From Thiomonas sp. X19 (lineage in GTDB: Bacteria; Pseudomonadota; Gammaproteobacteria; Burkholderiales; Burkholderiaceae_C): a stretch of DNA of 64,000 nt. Positions within the stretch are counted from its first letter, which is position 1. Each line of letters starts with the position of its first letter. The notes under the pieces are model-generated. The model did no database searches. It worked only from the letters and a program-made list of their open reading frames with translations, and was not told the origin of the DNA. The position numbers and the translations under genes are program-made. Shown in pieces: positions 48,567 through 56,343 of the stretch. The stretch is taken from positions 607,501-671,500 of the forward strand of contig NZ_LT605203.1 in the NCBI RefSeq assembly GCF_900089495.1, given 5' to 3'.

Positions 48567-48684
48567 GCCCTAGAACGGGCACGCGGCATGTTGGCCGCGT
48601 GTTGTCGTTGTTCAACATGCACGCTCCTGCATGTTGCTTGCGCAAGACGAAATGTGCGTTCGCAACATTCAACATTGCGACTGT

Positions 48685-48725
48685 TTGATGCAGGTCAATT
48701 TCTTGACTCCGAGGCCCTCGACAAT
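48685..48725 (+). promoter_or_regulatory. FNR-type site with -10 element (class II layout)
   Basis: TTGAT-GCAG-GTCAA (48685-48698) matches the FNR/ANR consensus TTGATnnnnATCAA at nine of ten positions. GACAAT (48720-48725) would serve as -10, which puts the FNR site near -41 relative to a start around 48732. It lies 78 bp before the Cyc2-like gene. Confidence 0.6.
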
Positions 48726-48775
48726 GGTTCCAGGGTAGACCTTCGCCTGCCCCCAACCCAGGGAAAGGAACCATC

Positions 48776-50101
48776 ATGAAATCCTCAACACTTGGCGTTG
48801 CGCCTTATGTCTCTAGCGCGCCAGGATCGGTTTGGCGCCAAGCATGGCGCTCCATCGCGTTTGCTGTTCTGGCCCTGCTGGGCATCGGGCTGCTGAGCAC
48901 GCCCGCACAGGCTGTGCCGGCCTTTGCCCGCCAGACCGGCCAGGCTTGCATTGCCTGCCACGTCGGTGGCTTCGGCCCACAACTGACGCCCTTTGGCCGT
49001 GCCTTCAAGCTCAGTGGCTACACGATGAGCGACGGCAAGGCTCACATCCCCTTGTCGGCGATGCTCGTGTCCTCGTTCACGCACACGACCGAGAATCAGA
49101 CGCCCTTCTACAACGGCATGCATGGCAACGACAACTTCGTCGCCTTGCAACAAGCCTCCATTTTTCTCGCCGGGCGGCTGACCGACCACATCGGGATGAT
49201 GGGGCAGGCCACCTATTCGCAGACGGCTGAGCCTTCCAACCTGGCGTGGGACAACACGGACATCCGCTACGCCCACAACTACACCTTGGGCAGCACCTCG
49301 GGGATCTTCGGCGTGTCCGTGAACAACAACCCGACCGTCTCGGACGTCTGGAACACGGTGCCCGCATGGCAGTACGGCTTCATGACCAGCCCGATCAGCG
49401 GCGGGGTTCCGTTCGCGCCGCTGATGGCGAGTTTGGGCGGTACCGTCCTGGGAACGACGGCCTATACGCTCATCGATAATCACTGGTATCTCGAGGGCGG
49501 CGCTTACCACGGACTGTCGAACAAATGGGGAAACTTGCTGCATACCGGGTCCTGGGGAGTCACGGGGTACGCGCCGTACCTGCGGGCGAATTACTCGACC
49601 ACCGTGGGCCAAAGCACCTATGAGGGCGGGATCATCGGCATGAGCATGAAGCCGCCATCTTTGACCGGAAGCTCCGGCACGGATAGTGTGAACGATATCG
49701 GCATCGATGGGACTTACCAGTTCATCAACGGCGATACCCACAGCGTCACGGTCAACGGCTTGTACATGCAGGAGAGGACCAGTTACGACCAGTCCCTCGG
49801 CGCCTATCCGAGCGACACCGCGAAAACGCTGAACATGAATGTCGCTTATTGGATTCATAACACCTATGGCGCGACCATTCAATATTTCAACGTGAATGGC
49901 ACGGCAGCCCTCGGATCAAACGTCCAAAGCAACGGCGTGGTCTGGGAGCTCGATTGGAACCCCTACGGACAAAGCTGGGCCAACCCGGAAAAGAATCTTC
50001 GATTGGGGCTTCAATACACCACCTACAACAAACTCAACGGGAGCAGCGTAGGCGCCAGCGCCAATAACAGTCTGTACATGTATCTGTGGTTTGCCATCTG
50101 A
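48776..50101 (+). CDS. Cyc2-like outer-membrane cytochrome-porin fusion
   Basis: A 441-residue protein with a long signal region (cleavage after AQA, residue 46). The mature protein starts VPAFARQTGQACIACHVGG, one CxxCH haem site at residues 58-62, followed by GPQLTPFGRAFKLSGYTM. The remainder alternates aromatic and polar residues in beta-strand pattern with many Gly/Asn/Ser turns and ends in an aromatic strand (SLYMYLWFAI), which suggests a beta-barrel. This architecture is that of Cyc2-type iron-oxidation cytochrome-porins, though the family also has members of unknown role. Codon and base use looks less GC-rich than the neighbours. AAAGGA precedes the ATG. Confidence 0.8.
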   Translation: MKSSTLGVAPYVSSAPGSVWRQAWRSIAFAVLALLGIGLLSTPAQAVPAFARQTGQACIACHVGGFGPQLTPFGRAFKLSGYTMSDGKAHIPLSAMLVSSFTHTTENQTPFYNGMHGNDNFVALQQASIFLAGRLTDHIGMMGQATYSQTAEPSNLAWDNTDIRYAHNYTLGSTSGIFGVSVNNNPTVSDVWNTVPAWQYGFMTSPISGGVPFAPLMASLGGTVLGTTAYTLIDNHWYLEGGAYHGLSNKWGNLLHTGSWGVTGYAPYLRANYSTTVGQSTYEGGIIGMSMKPPSLTGSSGTDSVNDIGIDGTYQFINGDTHSVTVNGLYMQERTSYDQSLGAYPSDTAKTLNMNVAYWIHNTYGATIQYFNVNGTAALGSNVQSNGVVWELDWNPYGQSWANPEKNLRLGLQYTTYNKLNGSSVGASANNSLYMYLWFAI

Positions 50102-50339
50102 ACGATGCGCTGCGCTGCCCGGGGCGGTTTCGACCATGAAAACCGGCGAAATGCTGGTGTCATTGTCGAATCGGTTGCGAAAACAACACGCCCTTGGCGA
50201 CCCAATTTTGGTGCGTCGCACAATATTGATGGGAACGGCATCCAAGCCAACGACATGAACATGCTGACCGTCGATGTCTGGACTGCGATCCGGGGAATCG
50301 CTCAAGCCACTGCATCACACCGCAAACAAGGAAACCATC

Positions 50340-50615
50340 ATGTCCTCCACCCCAAGCGAGTTGTATTACGCCCAGGCCTTCCACCACGGTGAACGCGAGC
50401 ACCACAGCTACGTTGTGGCCATCGGTCACAAGGAGCAAGTGGAAGCGCTGGCTCGCGCCGAGCACGCCAGGCACTTCGGCGAATACGGCATCGCGCTTTA
50501 TCAAGTTGAACTCGATGCTCCCCTCCAGGAGCGCCTTCATCTCGTGAACTATCTCGGCTCGAACATGGGGGAACGTTGGATCGACGGCCAGCAAGCCGAC
50601 AGGCAGGCGGCCTGA
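50340..50615 (+). CDS. Small protein of unknown function
   Basis: A 91-residue soluble protein rich in His, Glu and Tyr (FHHGEREHHSYVV, LARAEHARHFGEYGIALYQV). I do not recognise a domain. CAAGGAAA precedes the ATG at good spacing. It follows the Cyc2-like gene by 238 bp in the same direction, so shared control is possible. The histidine clusters could bind metal; this is inference only. Confidence 0.65.
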   Translation: MSSTPSELYYAQAFHHGEREHHSYVVAIGHKEQVEALARAEHARHFGEYGIALYQVELDAPLQERLHLVNYLGSNMGERWIDGQQADRQAA

Positions 50616-50624
50616 AGACCGGCC

Positions 50625-50666
50625 GTTGAACCCCTGGACGGCGAACTCGCCGCCCAGGGGTTCAAC
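50625..50666. terminator. Bidirectional hairpin terminator
   Basis: A long stem, GTTGAACCCCTGG(a)CGGCGA paired with TCGCCGCCCAGGGGTTCAAC around a tight loop, between two convergent genes. It includes the stop codon of the TRAP gene dctM. Confidence 0.6.
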
Positions 50667-51948
50667 GCATCATGCTCAGCGCGCGCGGCAGTGCCAGCGA
50701 CAAGGCCGGCCAGTAGGTCACCAGGCCCAGGAAGCCCAGCATGGTGAGCAACCACGGCCAGACCGCGATGGTCAGTTCGGTGATGCCCATCTTGGCGATG
50801 CCGCTGGCCACGTACAGGTTCAACCCCACGGGCGGGTGGCACATGCCCACCTCCATGTTCACCACCATGATGATGCCGAAGTGAATGGGGTCGATGCCCA
50901 GCTTCATCGCCACCGGAAACAGGATGGGCGCCATGATCAGGGTGATGGACGAAGGCTCCATCACATTGCCCGCCACCAGCAGCAGCACGTTCACCAGCAG
51001 CAGGAAGGCGATGGGGCCGACGCCGGCATCCAGCAGCCATTGCGCCATGGTCTGCGGAATGTGCTCCGAAGTCATCAGGAACGAGAACAGAATGGCGTTG
51101 GTGATGATGTAGAGCAGCATCGCGCTCATATTCGCCGAGGCCAGCAGCACCCGCGGCACGTCGCGCAGGCGCATGTCCTTGTAGACGAACACGGCGATGA
51201 TGAAGGCATACACCGCGCTCACCGCCGCCGCCTCGGTCGGCGTGAACAACCCGGTGTAGATGCCGCCCAGCACCAGCACGATGAGCAGCAAGCCCCACAG
51301 GCTTTCGCGCAAGGCCCGGGCTCGCGCGGCCCAAGTGGCGCGGGGGTTGCGCGGAAAGCCGCCACGCCACGCCCGCCACCAGGTGGTGAGGCCGAGCAAG
51401 AAGGCCAGCACCAGGCCCGGCACCACGCCGGCCATGAACAGCGCGCCCACCGAGGAGTTGGTGGAGACGGCGTACAGCACCATGACGATCGATGGTGGAA
51501 TCAGGATGCCCAGCGCGCCCGAGGTCGTCACCACCCCGGCGCCGAAGCGCGGCGGGTAGCCGGCCTTGAGCATGGCCGGGATGAGGATGGAGCCGATGGC
51601 CACCACCGTGGCGGGGCTCGACCCCGACACCGCGGCGAACAGCGCGCAGGCCACCACCGCAGCCAGCCCAAGGCCGCCCGGCCAGTGCCCGACCATGCTG
51701 GTGGCGAAAGTGATCATGCGCCGCGCCACGCCGCCGTGGGTGAGGAAATTGCCGGCCAGGATGAAGAACGGAATCGCCATGATCTCGAAGCTCTCGATTC
51801 CGGTGAACAGCTTCATCGCCACCGCCTGGATCGGCACCTCCGTCATGGTGAACAGGAAGGTCAGGACCGTCAGGCCCAGCGCGATGGAGATGGGCATGCC
51901 GGTGAGCATGAGGGCGAGAAGCAGCCCGAAAATGATGGCGGCGGTCAT
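50662..51948 (-). CDS. dctM: TRAP transporter large permease DctM
   Basis: A 428-residue integral membrane subunit with about 12 spans. GMPISIALGLTVLTFLF, ESFEIMAIPFFILAGNFL, ALFAAVSGSSPATVVAIGS, GYPPRFGAGVVTTSGALGILIPPS and MEVGMCHPPVGLNLYV are family signatures. It uses the ion gradient to import the ligand delivered by DctP, probably an organic acid. It overlaps dctQ by four bases. Confidence 0.95.
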   Translation of the reverse strand: MTAAIIFGLLLALMLTGMPISIALGLTVLTFLFTMTEVPIQAVAMKLFTGIESFEIMAIPFFILAGNFLTHGGVARRMITFATSMVGHWPGGLGLAAVVACALFAAVSGSSPATVVAIGSILIPAMLKAGYPPRFGAGVVTTSGALGILIPPSIVMVLYAVSTNSSVGALFMAGVVPGLVLAFLLGLTTWWRAWRGGFPRNPRATWAARARALRESLWGLLLIVLVLGGIYTGLFTPTEAAAVSAVYAFIIAVFVYKDMRLRDVPRVLLASANMSAMLLYIITNAILFSFLMTSEHIPQTMAQWLLDAGVGPIAFLLLVNVLLLVAGNVMEPSSITLIMAPILFPVAMKLGIDPIHFGIIMVVNMEVGMCHPPVGLNLYVASGIAKMGITELTIAVWPWLLTMLGFLGLVTYWPALSLALPRALSMMR

Positions 51949-52670
51949 GATGAGAGCCCCCACGGTGCCGCCTGCGCCTGCCCCCCGAGGGGGCGCTCGC
52001 CCGCCTCGTTGGTTTTGCCGCGACTCTGCGGCTGGCTCGGCGCCGTCTCGTCCAAGGTCCGCACGCGCGCATGCGGATGGATGTTGTCGGCCCCCGGCGC
52101 AATGTCCAGCGGCTCGTCCAGCCCCTCGACCTGTCCGGGGTCGTGGTGCGGCAATTCGCCGTCGCGGTTGAAGCGCCGGGCCACTTGCAGGAAGCGAAAG
52201 CACATCAGGCCCGAGCCGAGGGGAATCGCGAGATAGACGATCCACATCGGCCATTCCAGGTCGGACGAGACCTGCGAGGTATGGCCGATTTTCCACACCA
52301 TGATGCCGCCCAGTGTGGCGATGACGCCTGTGAACAAAGCCCCAGCCAGCAGGCCGGACAGAATCATCGCCTTGCGCCGCGCGGGCGCCAGGCGGTTGAC
52401 CAGCACGTCGACGCCGACATGGATGCCGGTGCGCACGCCGTAGGCCGCGCCGAACTTGGCCATCCACACGAACATGAAAATGCACAGCTCCTGCGCCCAG
52501 CTCAGGTTGATGCGCAGCAGCCAGTCTTGCAGGCCGGGAATGGGCATGCCGGCAACGTAGCGATGCACGACGGCGACGAAGATCAGCAGCGTGGCGGCCG
52601 CCATCAGTGCGGCGATCAGCGTTTCTTCAAGCCGGTCGAGCACGCGCCCGGCAAGGCTCGGGGGGTTCAT
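51945..52670 (-). CDS. dctQ: TRAP transporter small permease DctQ
   Basis: A 241-residue subunit with four membrane helices in residues 1-165 (LSWAQELCIFMFVWMAKFGAA, GIHVGVDVLVNRL). The remaining roughly 70 residues are a hydrophilic tail; its last part (GERPLGGQAQAAPWGLSS) is encoded by a truncated copy of the interspersed repeat, so the tail is partly acquired. It overlaps dctM by ATGA. Confidence 0.9.
   Translation of the reverse strand: MNPPSLAGRVLDRLEETLIAALMAAATLLIFVAVVHRYVAGMPIPGLQDWLLRINLSWAQELCIFMFVWMAKFGAAYGVRTGIHVGVDVLVNRLAPARRKAMILSGLLAGALFTGVIATLGGIMVWKIGHTSQVSSDLEWPMWIVYLAIPLGSGLMCFRFLQVARRFNRDGELPHHDPGQVEGLDEPLDIAPGADNIHPHARVRTLDETAPSQPQSRGKTNEAGERPLGGQAQAAPWGLSS
51951..52003 (-). 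repeat. Interspersed palindromic repeat, copy G (3' part)
   Basis: On the minus strand it reads GCCCCCTCGGGGGGCAGG...GTGGGGGCTCTCA, matching the right half of the repeat. It codes for the end of the DctQ protein. Confidence 0.62.
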
Positions 52671-52692
52671 GGAAAGACTCCGCAGGGATCGG

Positions 52693-52740
52693 AAAAACGA
52701 AGAAGCCCGCGCGCCCAAACCTGCGCCACGGGCTTCTTCG
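52693..52740 (-). terminator. Terminator or attenuator after dctP
   Basis: Stem GAAGAAGCCCG/CGGGCTTCTTC followed on the minus strand by GTTTTT. It lies between dctP and dctQ and would lower transcription of the membrane subunits relative to the binding protein. Confidence 0.72.
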
Positions 52741-52753
52741 GGCAATCACGCGA

Positions 52754-53764
52754 TCACAACTTGGCCGGATCGAACCCCGTGGCCTTGAACACCGCGTCCA
52801 TCAGCGCCTTGGGCACGCGCGCCTGGGCCTCGGCATACACCGGTGTCATGGCTTTTTTCCACGCCAGCCGCTCGGCCGGGGTGAGCGCCAGCACCTGGCA
52901 TTTGCCGGATTTGCGCACGGCTTCGGTGGCGTCTTCGTTGTCTTTGCGCGCCACGCTGTTGGCGAACTCGGTCGATTCTTTCATCGCCTGATCCAGCGTT
53001 TTGCGGATGTCCGCCGGCAGGCCTTCCCAGAACGGCTTGTTGACGATCACCGCATAGCCCAGATAGCCATGCTGGGTCTGGGTCATGAACTTCTGCACCT
53101 CGTAGAACTTCTGGGTGTAGAAGTTCGACGGCGGGTTTTCCGTGCCGTCCACCACGCCGGTCTGCAGCGCCTGGTACACCTCGGAGAAGGCCAGCACCTG
53201 CGGAATGGCGCCAATGGCGCGCATTTGCATTTCGAGTATCTTGCTCGACTGGATGCGCATCTTCAGGCCCTTGGCTTCCGCCGGGCTGCGCAGGGCCTTG
53301 TTCGCGCTCATGTCCTTGAAGCCGTTGTCCCAGTACGCCAGGCCGAGAATGCCCTTGCTGTCGAGTTTTTTCAGCAGCCCCTGGCCGATCGGCCCCTGGG
53401 TGATCTTGTGCAGATCCTCGTAGTTGTCGAAGATGTAAGGCAGGTCGAACAGCTCGAATTCCTTCGCTCCCAACGGCCCGAACTTGGCCAAGGAGGGCGC
53501 GAGCATCTGCACCGAGCCGAGCTGGAGCGCCTCCAGTTCTTCCTTGTCCTTGTAGAGCTGGCTGTTGGGATACACCTCGACCTTGACCCGCCCTTGCGTG
53601 CGTTCCTCGGCCAGCTTCTTGAAGTGTTCGGCCGCCGCGCCTTTGGGCGTGTTCGGCGCAACCACATGGCTGAACTTGATGACAATGGGTTGCTGCGCCC
53701 GCAGGATGGCAGGGGCGAACAGCAAGGGGGCGGCGGCAACGAGTTGGCGGCGTGTGAGGGGCAT
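52754..53764 (-). CDS. dctP: TRAP transporter substrate-binding protein DctP
   Basis: A 336-residue periplasmic protein. The N-terminus MPLTRRQLVAAAPLLFAPAI has a twin arginine and could use Tat. The mature domain shows IVIKFSHVVAPNTPKGAAAE, VEVYPNSQLYKDKEELEAL, MRIQSSKILEMQMRAIGAIP (Arg for ligand carboxylate) and VVDGTENPPSNFYTQKFYEVQ. The DctP subgroup binds C4-dicarboxylates or related acids. It is the first gene of the dctPQM operon; no two-component regulator is adjacent. Confidence 0.93.
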   Translation of the reverse strand: MPLTRRQLVAAAPLLFAPAILRAQQPIVIKFSHVVAPNTPKGAAAEHFKKLAEERTQGRVKVEVYPNSQLYKDKEELEALQLGSVQMLAPSLAKFGPLGAKEFELFDLPYIFDNYEDLHKITQGPIGQGLLKKLDSKGILGLAYWDNGFKDMSANKALRSPAEAKGLKMRIQSSKILEMQMRAIGAIPQVLAFSEVYQALQTGVVDGTENPPSNFYTQKFYEVQKFMTQTQHGYLGYAVIVNKPFWEGLPADIRKTLDQAMKESTEFANSVARKDNEDATEAVRKSGKCQVLALTPAERLAWKKAMTPVYAEAQARVPKALMDAVFKATGFDPAKL

Positions 53765-54114
53765 GATGGGTCTTGTGAACGTGTTGTTTCGAGTGGCAAC
53801 AAAATGTTGCAATCGAAACTATACCGCCGCATGCAGTCGTTCTTGCCTGGCTGCGCCTCCGTGGTTTCCTACAGCAGGGAGTATTGTCCAAGCCTAGGAT
53901 CTGTGCGCTTGCGTTTTGACGCATGGTGAGGATCGCCCATGCCCAGCGATATTGCGGTGGGGGCGGCACAATCGCGCCGCATTCGCCCATCGCACTTCGC
54001 CCATCGCACTTCGCACTTCGCACTTCGCACTTCGCCCATCGCACTTCGCACTTCGCACTTCGCACTTCGCACTTCGCACTTCGCGCCGACTGTCCCCATC
54101 CATCACACGCCGCC
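53765..54114. other. 350-bp divergent gap holding a heptanucleotide repeat array
   Basis: It lies between dctP (minus) and DUF3429 (plus). It includes promoter space for dctP and the 14-unit tandem array at 53985-54082. No gene is called. All three plus-strand frames are open through the array. Confidence 0.5.
53985..54082 (+). repeat. Heptanucleotide tandem repeat, 14 units
   Basis: Fourteen consecutive 7-base units, eleven GCACTTC and three GCCCATC (units 1, 3 and 7), without interruption. It ends 32 bp before the DUF3429 start codon. A change of one unit shifts any reading frame that crosses it. Confidence 0.93.
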
Positions 54115-54654
54115 ATGTCCACGCCTGCCAACAGCATCAGCAACGCCCACGCGCCGCCTCTCTCCTGGATCACGGCCCTGGGCTGGGCTGGAGTCATCCC
54201 CTTCGCCGCCTTCGCTGCGACCTCCTGGGCCAGCCCGGCCGATGCCTTGATGCAGCCCTTCGCCCTCGGCCTGCTCAGCGCCTATGCAGCGCTGGCGCTG
54301 AGTTTCCTCGGAGCCGTGCATTGGGGTGTGGTGCTGGCACGGCCGCTGCGTGACGCGCCCCTGCAACGCCTGGCGCTGCTGTGGGGCGTGGCCCCAAGCC
54401 TGCTGGCGCTGGGCTGCCTGGTGATGCCGCGTGCCTGGGGCCTGCTGGCGCTCGCTCTGGTGGTTTTGCTGGCGCGCGCCATGGACGGCCTGCTCTGGCC
54501 CGGCTACGCCCGCGCCGCGCAGGACGCAGGCTGGCCGGATGCCGCACGCTGGACCCGGCTTGCGGCCGATTGGCTGCGCTTGCGCACGCGTCTGACGGCG
54601 GTCGTGGTGCTGTGCCTGGCGGCCGGTTGGGCCTCGGCGCATTTCCGCGCGTAG
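54115..54654 (+). CDS. DUF3429 membrane protein
   Basis: A 179-residue protein with four to five hydrophobic helices. WITALGWAGVIPFAAFA, ALALSFLGAVHWGVVL and LLARAMDGLLWPGYAR fit DUF3429, whose role is unknown. I chose the ATG at 54115 from the domain start; the frame stays open upstream through the heptanucleotide array to an ATG at 53923, which would add 64 low-complexity residues. No strong ribosome site precedes either. Confidence 0.78.
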   Translation: MSTPANSISNAHAPPLSWITALGWAGVIPFAAFAATSWASPADALMQPFALGLLSAYAALALSFLGAVHWGVVLARPLRDAPLQRLALLWGVAPSLLALGCLVMPRAWGLLALALVVLLARAMDGLLWPGYARAAQDAGWPDAARWTRLAADWLRLRTRLTAVVVLCLAAGWASAHFRA

Positions 54655-54813
54655 AGCCGGCCGGGTTCGAGGTGCCAGGGCGGCGGCGATCAACGCGACG
54701 CGGCGGCTGCGGGCAGCTGACGAGCGGAGCTATCCGGATGGCCCCGCGCAGCAGCCGGGCCAGGCGACGACGTGACGACCCGTTGAGCGCAGTCGGGAAC
54801 GCGTTGCGACCGT

Positions 54814-56262
54814 TCACGCGCGCAGTTCGGCCACTGCCGAGGCGTAGGCCTTCCAGAACGCGGCGTCCAGCGCATGGGCGAAGTTCAGGCGCATGCGGCT
54901 GCTGGGTTCGGCCTGCGGGTCGAACAAGCGGCCCGGAGCGAGCAGATAACCCTGATCGAGCAGGCGCTGGGCCAGACGGTCGGCGTCCACGCCCGTGTCC
55001 ACCCAGCCGAACATGCCTTGCGCCGGAGCCTCGAAACGGCAGCCCTGCGCCAGCGCCTGACGCACCGCCTGCTTGCGCGCAGTACCCAGGCGTTCGCGCA
55101 GTTGCTGCGCCTGGCGCCGCAGCACGCCTTGCTGCAGCAGCATCGCCAGGCTGCGCTCGGTCAGCGCCGGCGAGGTGAGGTTGCTCAGCAGCTTCTGGTC
55201 GGTCAGGCGCTCGATGCGCTCGCGCGAGGCCGCCACATAACCCACCCGCCAACCCGGCGCCAGCAGCTTGGAAAAGCCGCTGATGAACAGGGTGTGATCG
55301 AGCGCGTCCATCGCCGTCAGCAAGGGCGATGGCTGTTCGCTCAAAGGGCCGTAGACATCGTCTTCGACGATAAAGAAGCCATGCTCGTGCGCCAACTGCA
55401 GCAAGCGGTGCGCGTTGGCCGCGCTCAGGCCGTGGCCGGTGGGGTTGTGCAGCCGGCTGACGACCACCATGAGCTTCGGGCGCCGCGTGCGTGCCCAATG
55501 CGCCACCCGCTCCAGATCGGGTCCGTCGGCGCCGCGCGGCACCGGCAGCGGGTCGAGGCCGCATTGGGCGAGCTGGGCGAACTGCGCCGACCAGCCCGGC
55601 TGCTCCACCAGCACCGCGTCGCCCGGCCGGGTGAAGGCACGCGCGATCAGGTCCAGCGCCTGGGTCGCGCCCAGACAGGTGAGCAGTTGCTCCGGCCGGG
55701 CGCGAATGTCCATTTGCGCCAATTGCTGCGCCAGCGCGTCGCGCAGCGCCGGGTCGCCTAGCGGGTGGCCGTAGTGCAGGCTGACGCTTTCCAGCTCACG
55801 CTCCCGCAGCACACGGCGCACGGCCTGGGCCAGCGCCGGGGTGTGCAACCAATCCGGCGGCAAGGTGCCGGCGCCCGGCATGCCGCGCAAGCCCGGGGAA
55901 CCCGCGGCATGCATTTGCGCGAACATGCCGCGCATCAGCGCCGTGGCGTGAGTGGGCAGGGGCGCGGCGGCGGCCGAAGTGGCGGACTGCCGGGGCGCCT
56001 GCCGCGTGGCGCGCACGAAAAAACCGCGCTTCGGCCTGGCTTCGACCAAGCCCTGGGCCTGCAACAAGTCATAGGCCGCAACCACCGTCTGCGGGCTCAC
56101 CTGGTGTTGCTGGGCGCAGGCGCGCACCGAGGGCAGCCGGCTGCCCGCCGCCAGCAACTGCGCCTGGATTTGCTGGGCGAAGCGCGCGGCGATGCACGTC
56201 TGCAGGTTCTGCCCGGCGTGCAAGGGGCTGGTCGCAAGGAACGGAAAAGAGGTTTCTGTCAT
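54814..56262 (-). CDS. MocR-type (GntR plus aminotransferase-fold) regulator
   Basis: A 482-residue regulator. Residues 15-80 are a GntR winged helix (GSRLPSVRACAQQHQVSPQTVVAAYDLLQAQGLVE). Residues 110-480 are a type I aminotransferase domain with the PLP-Lys segment FISGFSKLLAPGWRVGYV and SRLHNPTGHGLS. MocR proteins sense PLP or amino compounds and usually control a divergent gene, here the EamA-aminotransferase-PhzF operon across 81 bp. Confidence 0.92.
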   Translation of the reverse strand: MTETSFPFLATSPLHAGQNLQTCIAARFAQQIQAQLLAAGSRLPSVRACAQQHQVSPQTVVAAYDLLQAQGLVEARPKRGFFVRATRQAPRQSATSAAAAPLPTHATALMRGMFAQMHAAGSPGLRGMPGAGTLPPDWLHTPALAQAVRRVLRERELESVSLHYGHPLGDPALRDALAQQLAQMDIRARPEQLLTCLGATQALDLIARAFTRPGDAVLVEQPGWSAQFAQLAQCGLDPLPVPRGADGPDLERVAHWARTRRPKLMVVVSRLHNPTGHGLSAANAHRLLQLAHEHGFFIVEDDVYGPLSEQPSPLLTAMDALDHTLFISGFSKLLAPGWRVGYVAASRERIERLTDQKLLSNLTSPALTERSLAMLLQQGVLRRQAQQLRERLGTARKQAVRQALAQGCRFEAPAQGMFGWVDTGVDADRLAQRLLDQGYLLAPGRLFDPQAEPSSRMRLNFAHALDAAFWKAYASAVAELRA

Positions 56263-56272
56263 GGTGATCCAA

Positions 56273-56321
56273 CCTATACAGATTGATCAACTGAAAGCCA
56301 AAGTGTATGGTTTCTGTATGG
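56273..56321 (+). promoter_or_regulatory. Putative MocR operator
   Basis: Three related half-sites: CCTATACAG (56273-56281, inverted), GTGTATGG (56303-56310) and CTGTATGG (56314-56321), the last two as a direct repeat. They lie in the divergent gap between the MocR gene and the EamA gene, the normal position for MocR binding. Confidence 0.55.
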
Positions 56322-56343
56322 GTGACGCGCTTAGGCTGTGAAC

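Noticed and set aside
53985..54082. CRISPR array
   Set aside because: The units are 7 bases, contiguous and without spacers, and no cas genes are present.
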